Assembly (NCBI RefSeq): GCF_030409415.1
Contig: NZ_JAUFPW010000004.1
Coordinates: 1-64,000 of the forward strand
Direction of reading: 5' to 3'
Length of the DNA stretch: 64,000 nt
DNA from: Pedobacter aquatilis
Lineage (GTDB): Bacteria; Bacteroidota; Bacteroidia; Sphingobacteriales; Sphingobacteriaceae
Of this stretch, positions 26,040 through 34,378 are shown in pieces (position 1 is the stretch's first letter; each line of letters opens with the position of its first letter). Under the pieces are notes generated by a model. It was not told where the DNA came from. It did no database searches and was given only the letters and a program-made list of their open reading frames with translations. Both the position numbers and the translations under genes were made by a program.

Positions 26040-28445
26040 ATGAAACGAAGCATTAATAAAGTTGCTGTTTTAGGTTCAGGGATTATGGGTTCGCGTATTG
26101 CTTGCCATTTCGCCAATATTGGTGTAGAGGTTTTGCTTTTAGATATTGCCCCAAAAGAACTTCTTCCAGAAGAGCAAGCAAAGGGGTTAACTTTAGATAA
26201 ACCAGCGGTAAAAAATCGAATCGTAAACACTGCTTTGCAAACGGCTATAAAAACCAATCCGTCGCCTGTTTATTCTAAGAAGGTATTAAACAAAATTAAA
26301 ACTGGGAATTTCGATGATGATATGTCGAAAATTGCAGGTTTTGATTGGGTGATTGAAGTTGTGGTTGAAAATCTTGACATCAAGAAAAAGGTTTTCGAAC
26401 AAGTTGAGCAATTTCGGAAACCTGGAACTTTAATTACATCAAACACCTCAGGTATTCCAATTCATTTAATGGCCGAGGGTAGAAGCGATGATTTTAAAGC
26501 ACATTTCTGTGGCACACACTTTTTTAACCCACCACGTTATTTAAAATTGTTGGAAATTATTCCAACGCCACATACTAAGCCAGAAATTGTAGATTTCCTG
26601 ATGCATTACGGCGATAAGTTTTTAGGTAAAACCACGGTTTTATGTAAAGATACGCCCGCGTTTATTGCCAACCGTGTTGGGGTTTATTCAATTATGGCTT
26701 TACTTCATCTGGTTGAAAAATTAGATTTAACCGTAGAAGAAGTTGATAAATTTACTGGTCCAGCCTTGGGCAGACCAAAATCGGCAACTTTCCGTACTTC
26801 GGATGTGGTAGGTTTGGATACCATGATTAAGGTTGCCAAAGGACTTTACGATAATTGTCCTGAAGATAAAGCACACGATTTATTTAAACTTCCTGCTTAT
26901 GTGCAAAAAATGGAGGAAAATAAATGGTTGGGCGATAAAACCAAACAGGGTTTCTATAAAAAAACTAAAACTGCTGATGGTAAAACAGAAATTCTGGCGT
27001 TAGATTTAAAAACACTGGAGTACAAACCTCAGCAAAAGGTTAAATCGGCCACCTTAGAAATGACTAAGCCCGTTGAAAATCTTCGCGAACGCATGAAGAT
27101 TTTTGCGAAAGGAAAAGATAAAGCAGGTGAATTATTCCGCCATTCTTCTTTTGGTTTGTTTGAATATGTTTCGGATAGAATTCCTGAAATTTCTGATGAA
27201 TTGTATCGTATTGATGATGCCATGCGTGCAGGTTTCGGCTGGGAGCTTGGTCCTTTTGAGCTTTGGGATGCCGTTGGTGTTAAAGAAGCAATTGAAGGAA
27301 TGGAGCAGTACGGAAACAAAGCTGCAGGTTGGGTTCATGAAATGCTTGATGCGGGGAATACTTCATTCTATAAAGTTGAGGGCGGTATTAAAAAGTATTA
27401 CGATATTCCATCAAAAACTTATAAAGTATTACCAGGAACGGATGATTTTATCATTTTAGATAACATCCGCGAAAATAAAACGCTTTGGAAAAATTCTGGC
27501 GTTTCGATTATCGATTTAGGTGATGGCATTTTAAATGTAGAGTTCCATACCAAAATGAATACTATTGGTGGCGATGTAATATCGGGTATCAATAAAGCCA
27601 TCAATATGGCCGAAAAAGATTATCGTGGTTTGGTAATCGGTAACGATGGTGCGAATTTCTCTGCCGGTGCAAACGTAGGTATGATTTTCATGATGGCGGT
27701 AGAGCAGGAATGGGATGAGTTGAATATGGCCATCCGAATGTTCCAGAATACTTCGATGCGCATTCGTTATTCTTCTATACCAGTTGTGGTTGCACCGCAT
27801 AATTTAACTTTAGGTGGTGGTTGTGAATTTAGTTTGCATGCCGACCATGTTCAGTTATCAGCAGAAACTTATATGGGTTTGGTTGAGTTCGGTGTGGGTG
27901 TAATTCCTGGTGGTGGCGGAACGAAAGAGTTTGCTTTACGTGCTTCTGATGAGTACAAAGACGACCAGATTGTTCAAAATGCGTTAAAAGATCGTTTCCT
28001 AACCATTGGAATGGCGAAGGTTTCTACTTCTGGGTATGAGGCTTATGAATTGGGTTACCTGCAAAAAGATAAATTCTCGATTTCGATGAACCGCAATCGT
28101 TTATTGGCTGATGCAAAAGCAAAAGCAATTGAGTTGGCTGATGCAGGGTATACAAAACCTGTTCATCGTACAGATATTAAAGTGTTGGGTAAACAAGGTT
28201 TAGGAATTGTTTATGCAGGTGCGAATAGTATGTACGCGGGTCATTACATTTCTGAGCATGATAAAAAAATCTCCGAAAAATTGGGCTACGTAATGTGTGG
28301 TGGTGATTTATCATCTCCTACAGAAGTAAGCGAACAATATTTACTGGATTTGGAACGAGAAGCATTTTTATCGCTGGCAGGAGAAAGAAAAAGTTTAGAG
28401 CGAATTCAATCGATAATTACAAAAGGGAAACCGTTGAGGAATTAG
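26040..28445 (+). CDS. fadN: Bifunctional 3-hydroxyacyl-CoA dehydrogenase/enoyl-CoA hydratase
   Basis: An 801-residue beta-oxidation enzyme catalysing hydration and NAD-dependent oxidation. The dehydrogenase is N-terminal: Rossmann motif VLGSGIMGSRIACHFANIG, THFFNPPRYLKLLEIIPT, and a C-terminal dehydrogenase part containing AFIANRVGVYS. The crotonase-like domain is C-terminal (GLVIGNDGANFSAGANVGMI; GGGCEFSLHAD; GVGVIPGGGGTKE). This order and size match Bacillus FadN (YusL), not E. coli FadB where the hydratase is N-terminal. It is followed by FadA- and FadE-like genes in the same order as Bacillus fadNAE. Confidence 0.93.
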   Translation: MKRSINKVAVLGSGIMGSRIACHFANIGVEVLLLDIAPKELLPEEQAKGLTLDKPAVKNRIVNTALQTAIKTNPSPVYSKKVLNKIKTGNFDDDMSKIAGFDWVIEVVVENLDIKKKVFEQVEQFRKPGTLITSNTSGIPIHLMAEGRSDDFKAHFCGTHFFNPPRYLKLLEIIPTPHTKPEIVDFLMHYGDKFLGKTTVLCKDTPAFIANRVGVYSIMALLHLVEKLDLTVEEVDKFTGPALGRPKSATFRTSDVVGLDTMIKVAKGLYDNCPEDKAHDLFKLPAYVQKMEENKWLGDKTKQGFYKKTKTADGKTEILALDLKTLEYKPQQKVKSATLEMTKPVENLRERMKIFAKGKDKAGELFRHSSFGLFEYVSDRIPEISDELYRIDDAMRAGFGWELGPFELWDAVGVKEAIEGMEQYGNKAAGWVHEMLDAGNTSFYKVEGGIKKYYDIPSKTYKVLPGTDDFIILDNIRENKTLWKNSGVSIIDLGDGILNVEFHTKMNTIGGDVISGINKAINMAEKDYRGLVIGNDGANFSAGANVGMIFMMAVEQEWDELNMAIRMFQNTSMRIRYSSIPVVVAPHNLTLGGGCEFSLHADHVQLSAETYMGLVEFGVGVIPGGGGTKEFALRASDEYKDDQIVQNALKDRFLTIGMAKVSTSGYEAYELGYLQKDKFSISMNRNRLLADAKAKAIELADAGYTKPVHRTDIKVLGKQGLGIVYAGANSMYAGHYISEHDKKISEKLGYVMCGGDLSSPTEVSEQYLLDLEREAFLSLAGERKSLERIQSIITKGKPLRN

Positions 28446-28446
28446 T

Positions 28447-28478
28447 AGGATAAAGGAGTAAGGAGCAAAGAACAAAGA
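28447..28478 (+). repeat. 5' arm of inverted repeat, first four-helix-bundle cassette
   Basis: AGGATAAAGGAGTAAGGAGC and following bases are nearly complementary to CTTATTCC...AATCC at 28921-28949, about 25 of 29 positions pairing. A second, slightly diverged 3' arm lies at 28868-28897. The arms flank the broken four-helix-bundle gene in the fadN-fadA spacer. Confidence 0.7.
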
Positions 28479-28493
28479 CAAACAACTAATAGG

Positions 28494-28844
28494 ATGCACA
28501 ATTTTAGGCAGTTACAAATTTGGAAAAAGGGTTGGCTGTAGCAAAGTCAATCTACTTATTAATTGGTGATTTGCCTTCAACAGAGAAATTTGGCCTAATA
28601 ACTCAAATTTCTCGATGTGCAGTATCTGTTTCCTCTAATATTGCAGAGGTCTCTTGAAGGTCTTTAAGTACAGAATTTGCTCATTTTTTATCAATTGCTT
28701 TGGGCTCGTTGTTTGAACTTTAGACGCTAAATACTACTCTCAATTGATTTGGGCTTTATATCGTTTGAAAAGGTATAACCATTATTAAGTGAGATTATAC
28801 AATTGCAAAAGAAAATATCAACATTTAAGAAAACACTTATATAA
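28494..28844 (+). pseudogene. Broken four-helix-bundle (S23/IVP-type) gene
   Basis: This is a decayed copy of the intact gene at 30180-30530. It starts identically (MHNFRQLQIW) but reaches a TAG at codon 16 because of a small deletion after GGAAAAAGG, and further stops and frameshifts occur (for example CTTTAG near 28720). DNA similarity continues to the shared end AAGAAAACACTTATATAA. Its span, 351 bp, equals that of the intact gene by compensating indels. Confidence 0.85.
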
Positions 28845-28867
28845 CTAAAACGTATTATAGAACTTGG

Positions 28868-28949
28868 CCTTATTCCTTGTTCTATAATCTTTAATCCAAA
28901 ATTTGATTAAGCACTTGGTCCTTATTCCTTGTTCCTTAATCTTTAATCC
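28868..28949 (+). repeat. Duplicated 3' arms of the first cassette
   Basis: Two tandem versions of CCTTATTCCTTGTTC...AATCTTTAATCC at 28868-28897 and 28920-28949. Each can pair with the 5' arm at 28447-28478. The second ends 7 bases before the fadA ATG, so the repeat supplies the translation-initiation region of fadA. Confidence 0.7.
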
Positions 28950-28956
28950 AAATTAA

Positions 28957-30132
28957 ATGGAAGCATACATTATAGCAGGATATCGTACAGCAGTGGGCAA
29001 GGCGCCACGTGGCGTATTTCGTTTTACAAGAGCCGATGATTTGGCTGCGGAAGTGGTTAGGGCTTTGGTGGCGTCGGTTCCGAATTTAGATAATGAACAA
29101 ATTGACGATGTAATGGTGGGTAATGCTACGCCAGAAGCGGAGCAGGGCTTAAATATTGCCCGTATGATTTCGCTGATGGGCTTAGATACCGACAAAGTTC
29201 CAGGCGTTACGGTAAACCGTTATTGCGCATCGGGCTTGGATACCATTGCGACTGCAGTTGCGAAAATTAAAGCTGGTATGGCCGATTGCATCATCGCCGG
29301 TGGGGTTGAAGTAATGAGTGGAATGCCCTTTGGTGGTTGGAAATTGGTTCCAAATGCCGAGGTGGCTAAAAACAACCCTGATTGGTATTGGGGAATGGGT
29401 TTAACAGCTGAAGCCGTTGCGAAAGAATATAATGTTAACCGTGATGACCAGGATGCTTTTGCTTTGAAATCTCATGAAAAAGCCATTCATGCCATTAAAA
29501 ATGGTCATTTAAAAGATGGTGTTCTGCCAATTACGGTAAACGAAAATTATCTTGATGAAAACCTGAAAAAGAAAACGCGTTCTTACCTGGTTGATACAGA
29601 TGAGGGTCCGCGTGCAGACACAACTTTAGAGAAATTGGCGAAATTAAAACCAGTTTTTGATGCGGTTGGAAGTGTTACGGCTGGTAACTCCTCACAAACA
29701 TCTGATGGTGCAGCATTTGTTTTAGTCGTTTCTGAAAAGAAAATGAAAGAACTAAATGCGGAGCCGATTGCAAGATTGGTGAGTTATGGTGTTGCAGGTG
29801 TTCCGCCAAGAATTATGGGTATTGGTCCGATTGAGGCGATACCAAAAGCGCTAAAACAAGCAGGTTTAAAACAAAGTGATATTGATTTAATTGAACTGAA
29901 TGAGGCTTTCGCTTCACAATCTCTAGCAATTATCAGAACCTTGGATTTGAATCCTGATATCATTAACGTAAACGGTGGTGCAATTGCATTAGGTCATCCA
30001 CTGGGTTGTACTGGCGCAAAGCTAACCGTGCAAATGATGAATGAGCTGAAAAGACAAAACAAAAAATATGGCATGGTAACGATGTGTGTTGGTACTGGAC
30101 AAGGTGCAGCGGGGATTTTTGAGCTTTTATAG
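28957..30132 (+). CDS. fadA: Acetyl-CoA C-acyltransferase (3-ketoacyl-CoA thiolase)
   Basis: A 391-residue thiolase for the last step of beta-oxidation; length equals Bacillus FadA (391). The nucleophilic cysteine is in VNRYCASGLDTIATAVAKI (about C90). The HEAF-type histidine region reads ELNEAFASQSLAI, NGGAIALGHPLGCTGAK contributes His, and the second catalytic cysteine is in MVTMCVGTGQGAAGIFE. Third gene of the fad operon, flanked on both sides by four-helix-bundle cassettes. Confidence 0.95.
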   Translation: MEAYIIAGYRTAVGKAPRGVFRFTRADDLAAEVVRALVASVPNLDNEQIDDVMVGNATPEAEQGLNIARMISLMGLDTDKVPGVTVNRYCASGLDTIATAVAKIKAGMADCIIAGGVEVMSGMPFGGWKLVPNAEVAKNNPDWYWGMGLTAEAVAKEYNVNRDDQDAFALKSHEKAIHAIKNGHLKDGVLPITVNENYLDENLKKKTRSYLVDTDEGPRADTTLEKLAKLKPVFDAVGSVTAGNSSQTSDGAAFVLVVSEKKMKELNAEPIARLVSYGVAGVPPRIMGIGPIEAIPKALKQAGLKQSDIDLIELNEAFASQSLAIIRTLDLNPDIINVNGGAIALGHPLGCTGAKLTVQMMNELKRQNKKYGMVTMCVGTGQGAAGIFELL

Positions 30133-30165
30133 GATGAAGGAACAAAGAGCAAGGAACAAAGATAA
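30131..30165 (+). repeat. 5' arm of inverted repeat, second four-helix-bundle cassette
   Basis: AGGATGAAGGAACAAAGAGC and following bases pair with the 3' arm TTATTCTTTGCTCC...AATCCT at 30557-30585: AGGAT with ATCCT, and AAGGAACAAAGA with TCTTTGCTCCTT, with a 7-base bulge. The arms flank the intact four-helix-bundle gene. Confidence 0.65.
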
Positions 30166-30179
30166 AATAGCTTTAACGA

Positions 30180-30530
30180 ATGCATAATTTTAGACAGCTA
30201 CAAATTTGGAGAGAGGGTATGGTTATTGCAAAAGCGACATATTTGCTCATTAATAATATGCCGTCGGTAGAAAAATTTGGTTTAATATCTCAAATTTCTC
30301 GATGTGGAGTTTCTGTTCCTTCTAATATTGCGGAAGGCTCTTCAAGGTCTTCAAATAAAGAATTTGCCCACTTTTTGTCAATTGCTTTAGGTTCATTATT
30401 CGAGCTTGAAACTCAGATATTACTATCTGTTGATTTGGGTTTTCTCACTTCTGAAAATGTCGAATCATTATTAAGTGAGATTATTCAGTTACAAAAGAAA
30501 ATATCAACATTTAAGAAAACACTTATATAA
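30180..30530 (+). CDS. Four-helix-bundle protein (S23 / 23S-rRNA intervening-sequence type)
   Basis: A 116-residue all-alpha protein of the S23/IVP family (TIGR02436-type). It shows the family signatures: LQIWREGMVIAKATYLLINN, FGLISQISRCGVSVPSNIAEGSSR, FAHFLSIALGSLFELETQILLS. Proteins of this family are encoded in 23S rRNA intervening sequences and also occur as solitary genes in Bacteroidota; diversity-generating retroelement Avd proteins share the fold. It sits between fadA and fadE on the same strand within an inverted-repeat cassette, with a broken sister copy 1.7 kb upstream. No reverse transcriptase is nearby. A role in fatty-acid oxidation is unlikely. Confidence 0.88.
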   Translation: MHNFRQLQIWREGMVIAKATYLLINNMPSVEKFGLISQISRCGVSVPSNIAEGSSRSSNKEFAHFLSIALGSLFELETQILLSVDLGFLTSENVESLLSEIIQLQKKISTFKKTLI

Positions 30531-30556
30531 CTACAACAGGTTAAGGAACAATGTCA

Positions 30557-30585
30557 TTATTCTTTGCTCCTTAATCTTTAATCCT
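30557..30585 (+). repeat. 3' arm of inverted repeat, second cassette
   Basis: TTATTCTTTGCTCCTTAATC and following bases, complementary to 30131-30165. It ends 6 bases before the fadE ATG and is nearly identical to the 3' arm before fadA, including the following A-rich leader into ATGGAA. Confidence 0.65.
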
Positions 30586-30591
30586 AACTAA

Positions 30592-32373
30592 ATGGAAAAT
30601 AAAATTAAAGGCGGCGAATTCTTAATTAAAGAAACCGTTTATCAGGATGTGTTTATCCCTGAAGAATTTGATGAAGAGCAACAAATGATTGCGCAAACTT
30701 GTCGCGATTTTTTAGAGGCTGAGGTTTATCCTAATTTAGATAAAATTGATAAACAGGAAGACCCAGAATTAATGCCAACGCTTTTAACCAAAGCGGGTGA
30801 ATTAGGCATTCTTGGCGTTTCTGTTCCAGAAGAGTATGGCGGTTTTGGCAAAAACTTCAATACCTCAATGTTGGTTGCAGATGTTGTGGGCGCTGGTCAC
30901 TCTTTTGCGGTAGCACTTTCGGCACATACCGGAATTGGAACTTTACCCATTCTATATTATGGTAATGAAGAACAAAAAGCTAAATACATTCCTAAATTAG
31001 GTTCTGGAGAATGGAAAGCGGCTTATTGCTTAACAGAGCCGAACTCGGGTTCGGATGCAAACTCTGGAAAAACCAAAGCCAAATTGAGTGACGATGGAAA
31101 ACACTATATTATCAACGGCCAAAAAATGTGGATTACCAATGGTGGTTTTGCTGATATTTTTATTGTTTTTGCGAAAATCGATGATGATAAAAATCTAACC
31201 GCTTTTATTGTGGAGAAAGATTTTGGTGGCATTACCATGAATCCCGAAGAACATAAAATGGGTATCAAAGGTTCTTCAACCCGTCAGGTTTTCTTTAACG
31301 ATTGTGCAGTACCTGTTGAAAATATGCTGAGCGATAGAGAAAATGGTTTCAAAATCGCGGTAAATATTTTAAACATCGGTCGTATAAAATTATCTGCTGC
31401 GGCAATTGGCGCTTCAAAGGCAACTTTAAGCACAGCAATTAATTATTCAAACGAACGTATTCAATTTGAAAGACCAATTTCAAAATACGGTGCAATTCGC
31501 TTTAAAATTGCAGAAATGGCATCAAAACTTTACGCTGTGGATGCAGCGAATTATCGTGCGGGTCAAAATATTGATGATACTTACGATGCTTTGGTAGCTG
31601 GTGGAATGGAATCGGGCAAGGCCAGGTTAAAATCTGTTGAGCAATTTGCAGTTGAATGTGCGATTTTAAAAGTTTGGGGTTCTGAAGCGCTGGATTACAC
31701 CGTTGATGAAGGTGTTCAAATTTACGGTGGTATGGGCTTTAGCGCAGATGCGCCGATGGATAGAGCGTACAGAGATGCCCGAATCAACCGAATTTTTGAA
31801 GGTACGAATGAAATTAATCGTTTACTAACGGTTGATATGATGCTGAAACGTGCCATGAAAGGGGAACTGGATTTAATGACGCCTGCTACGGCTGTAGCTG
31901 CTGAATTAATGAGCATTCCTGATTTTGGAGAAGAAGACACCACATTATTTGCAGCGGAGAAAAAAGTTTTGGCAAACCTTAAAAAAGCAACTTTAATGGT
32001 TGCTGGTGCTGCGGTTCAAAAACTAATGATGACCTTGAGTAAGGAGCAGGAAATTTTAATGAACATTGCCGATATGGCTGGTTATGTTTACGTTTTAGAA
32101 TCAGCTTTGCTTAGGACAGAAAAGTTAGTTTCGATACGTGGCGAAGCAGCTTGTTCAGGACAATTAGATTTATTAAGAATTTATATGGTTGAGGCTGTTG
32201 ATGGTGTATCAAAAGCAGGTAAAGAAGCGCTTTGGGCTTTTGCCGAAGGCGATGAACAACGTATGATGTTAGTAGGCTTGCGCAGATTTACAAAAGTAGA
32301 ACCATTTAATGTTAAAGATGCTCGTCAACGAGTTGCACAACAACTAATTGATGCGAATAAGTATATTTTTTAA
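30592..32373 (+). CDS. fadE: Acyl-CoA dehydrogenase
   Basis: A 593-residue FAD enzyme for the first step of beta-oxidation, close in length to Bacillus FadE (594). Motifs: YCLTEPNSGSDANSGKTKA, KMWITNGGFADIF, the C-terminal FAD-binding QIYGGMGFSADAPMDRAYRDARINRIFEGTNEI (split into two signatures) with the glutamate of FEGTNEI, and an extra C-terminal helical region of about 150 residues as in very-long-chain enzymes. Last gene of the operon; a strong hairpin terminator follows. Confidence 0.95.
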   Translation: MENKIKGGEFLIKETVYQDVFIPEEFDEEQQMIAQTCRDFLEAEVYPNLDKIDKQEDPELMPTLLTKAGELGILGVSVPEEYGGFGKNFNTSMLVADVVGAGHSFAVALSAHTGIGTLPILYYGNEEQKAKYIPKLGSGEWKAAYCLTEPNSGSDANSGKTKAKLSDDGKHYIINGQKMWITNGGFADIFIVFAKIDDDKNLTAFIVEKDFGGITMNPEEHKMGIKGSSTRQVFFNDCAVPVENMLSDRENGFKIAVNILNIGRIKLSAAAIGASKATLSTAINYSNERIQFERPISKYGAIRFKIAEMASKLYAVDAANYRAGQNIDDTYDALVAGGMESGKARLKSVEQFAVECAILKVWGSEALDYTVDEGVQIYGGMGFSADAPMDRAYRDARINRIFEGTNEINRLLTVDMMLKRAMKGELDLMTPATAVAAELMSIPDFGEEDTTLFAAEKKVLANLKKATLMVAGAAVQKLMMTLSKEQEILMNIADMAGYVYVLESALLRTEKLVSIRGEAACSGQLDLLRIYMVEAVDGVSKAGKEALWAFAEGDEQRMMLVGLRRFTKVEPFNVKDARQRVAQQLIDANKYIF

Positions 32374-32392
32374 AGGCTAAAAAGTCTAGGCT

Positions 32393-32439
32393 AAAAGGTT
32401 TAAGGTTTGGGTGCGAGATATCTAAACCTTAAACCTTTT
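32393..32439 (+). terminator. Terminator of the fad operon
   Basis: AAAAGGTTTAAGGTTT at 32393-32408 and its exact complement AAACCTTAAACCTTTT at 32424-32439 (16 bp), then T residues. Confidence 0.88.
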
Positions 32440-32517
32440 TTTGTTAACACACATTACTTTAAACATTTAACTTTTTAACCTTCAACTTTTAACTGGAATG
32501 TTAAATTTGGTTAAAAA

Positions 32518-32548
32518 TTGCCGCAACCACATTAAAAGCTTATTTTTG
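32518..32548 (+). promoter_or_regulatory. Promoter of the FKBP lipoprotein cluster
   Basis: TTG at 32518-32520, 20-bp spacer, TATTTTTG at 32541-32548. The predicted transcription start lies at about 32552-32555, at or just before the ATG at 32555, so the messenger would be leaderless or nearly so. It also argues against the longer in-frame start at 32498. Confidence 0.65.
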
Positions 32549-32554
32549 CAAACT

Positions 32555-33055
32555 ATGCTTAAGATAAAACATTTTTTAATAATGGTTTGCATTGCAGGAT
32601 GCTTTGCAGCCTGCAAAAAAATAGACGCTGGTGCGCCCTATGATCCAATTCCACAATTTAAAGCGGATACAACTGCCATTAGAGCTTATGTTAAGGCCAA
32701 TAATATTGCAGTTTTAAAAAATGAGCAGTATGGTGTTTTCTACCAAATTATTGCACCAGGCTCTGGAAATATTGAATATAAAACCACCACAGCAATATCT
32801 GTAGATTATGATGGCAAAGTAATGAATGGTGGATTATTTGATTCATCCAAAGGCGTAACAAAATCATTTATTTTGGGTAATCTAATTCCTGGCTGGCAGA
32901 TAGGTTTACCATATATTCAAAAAGGTGGTAAAATCAGACTTTTCATTCCTTCGTATTATGGTTATGGTGATGTAGCCAGAAATGCACCAGAATCAGTTAT
33001 CCCAGCTAATTCAGTGCTCGATTTTACAATTACATTAAATGATGTTTCCAACTAA
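32555..33055 (+). CDS. FKBP-type peptidyl-prolyl isomerase lipoprotein 1
   Basis: A 166-residue periplasm-facing lipoprotein. The ATG at 32555 gives a clean lipoprotein signal (MLKIKHFLIMVCIAGCFAAC); an upstream in-frame ATG at 32498 lies before the promoter. The FKBP domain (~70-165) has VDYDGKVMNGGLFDSS, LIPGWQIGLPYIQKGGKIRLFIPS, YGYG and VLDFTITL, so the prolyl-isomerase fold and most pocket residues are present. First of three adjacent FKBP genes on one transcript. Confidence 0.88.
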   Translation: MLKIKHFLIMVCIAGCFAACKKIDAGAPYDPIPQFKADTTAIRAYVKANNIAVLKNEQYGVFYQIIAPGSGNIEYKTTTAISVDYDGKVMNGGLFDSSKGVTKSFILGNLIPGWQIGLPYIQKGGKIRLFIPSYYGYGDVARNAPESVIPANSVLDFTITLNDVSN

Positions 33056-33511
33056 ATGAAGAATAATTTTTTAAAATTCGCAGCATTCAGTTTTTTAATC
33101 GTTTCCGTTTTATTTACATCTTGTAAAAAGGATGAGGATGCTGAAAAACAAATCACAGAATTCATTGAGAAAAACAATATACAGGCTACTAAACATGCTT
33201 CAGGATTATATTATCAGATTGTAAAACCTGGTACTGGCTCTTCAACTTATCCTTCGGGAACTAAAATCACCATAAAATATGTGGGAAAATTACTCGATGG
33301 AACGGTAATAGATGATGGGGGGAAAGTAGAAAACACATTTGTGCTTGCACAACTAATAGAAGGCTGGAGAATTGGAATCCCTCTTATTCAAAAGGGTGGA
33401 GAAATTCGGCTAATAATCCCATCAGAACTTGCTTATGGAAGTCAGGCTACCGGACCTGTACCAGCAAACTCTGTTTTAGATTTTACGATACAATTAATAA
33501 ACGTACAATAA
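33056..33511 (+). CDS. FKBP-type peptidyl-prolyl isomerase lipoprotein 2
   Basis: A 151-residue lipoprotein (signal ending SVLFTSC) with one FKBP domain: IKYVGKLLDGTVIDDGGK, LIEGWRIGIPLIQKGGEIRLIIPS, LAYGSQATGPVPANSVLDFTIQL. The ATG directly abuts the preceding TAA (TAAATG), implying coupled translation. A paralogue of the previous gene. Confidence 0.88.
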   Translation: MKNNFLKFAAFSFLIVSVLFTSCKKDEDAEKQITEFIEKNNIQATKHASGLYYQIVKPGTGSSTYPSGTKITIKYVGKLLDGTVIDDGGKVENTFVLAQLIEGWRIGIPLIQKGGEIRLIIPSELAYGSQATGPVPANSVLDFTIQLINVQ

Positions 33512-33514
33512 TTA

Positions 33515-34378
33515 ATGAAAAACTTCACAAAAATCAGCCTTCTTGTTTTATTAGCGGCTGTATTATTTACTGCTTGTGAGAAACAATATGATTCGATTCA
33601 GGTTGTTGATGACAATGTTATACAAACTTACATTAAGCAGAATAATTTAACCATGACAAAAGATGTTACCGGTTACTATTATAACATAATTACCCCAGGA
33701 ATAGGAAGCGACTTAAAAAATCCCGATTCTATTTTTTACTCATACAAATTTAGATTGTTCAATGGAACTGTATTAAATAATACTTCTGAATATAGAATAC
33801 CAGGAACTTTCTTGGGCTATACAGATAGATTTACAATTGGAGGAACTAGTTATATGTTCACTCCTGTGAGAGAAGTTTTATCTAAACTGAAAAAAGGTGG
33901 AACTGCAACTTTAATTTTACCATCAAATTTAGCTTTTGGTAGAAATGGTTTAACTGCAATAAATGTTGGCTCAAATGAAAATATTATTGTTGATTTAGGT
34001 ATTTACAATTTATCAAAAAAACATGAAGTTGATGAATTCGAGATTAATAAGTTTGTTTCAAATAATAATTTAACAGTAATAAAAGATCCATCTCGTGCAC
34101 GTTATAACATAATAACTCCTGGTACTGGAACCGATATAATTAATACAAATTCAACAATTGTTGCAAAATATACCGTTAGATATTTGGATGGTTCTGTTCT
34201 TGAATCCAATACTGATGGAAGTTTTAGTGCTGTACTTAATTCATTATACAAAGGCTGGCAATTGATATTGCCCGGAAAAGTTACAGCAGGCGGTAAACTA
34301 CGTTTAATTTTACCTTCTGATTTAACAAATGGTGAGGCCTTAGATTTTGATATTGAAATTGTAAGCGTTACGAATTAA
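33515..34378 (+). CDS. Lipoprotein with two degenerate FKBP-like domains
   Basis: A 287-residue lipoprotein (signal MKNFTKISLLVLLAAVLFTAC) with two FKBP-like repeats, about 35-165 and 170-285. Each repeat has a linker similar to the N-terminal segments of its neighbours (IQTYIKQNNLTMTKDVTGYYYNI; INKFVSNNNLTVIKDPSRARYNI) and ends in a GGxxxLILPS strand. The usual pocket is altered: the GWxxGL motif is missing from the first domain and reduced to GWQLILPG in the second, and the second lacks YG. It is probably a folding or binding scaffold rather than an efficient isomerase. Starts 3 bp after the previous gene and overlaps the convergent photolyase gene by 4 bp. Confidence 0.8.
   Translation: MKNFTKISLLVLLAAVLFTACEKQYDSIQVVDDNVIQTYIKQNNLTMTKDVTGYYYNIITPGIGSDLKNPDSIFYSYKFRLFNGTVLNNTSEYRIPGTFLGYTDRFTIGGTSYMFTPVREVLSKLKKGGTATLILPSNLAFGRNGLTAINVGSNENIIVDLGIYNLSKKHEVDEFEINKFVSNNNLTVIKDPSRARYNIITPGTGTDIINTNSTIVAKYTVRYLDGSVLESNTDGSFSAVLNSLYKGWQLILPGKVTAGGKLRLILPSDLTNGEALDFDIEIVSVTN

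Noticed and set aside
30180..30530. Diversity-generating retroelement accessory (Avd) protein
   Set aside because: The fold is related, but there is no reverse transcriptase and no template/variable repeat pair in the window.
32498..32554. Longer start for the first FKBP lipoprotein
   Set aside because: It lies upstream of and through the TTG-N20-TATTTTTG promoter and would spoil the signal peptide.
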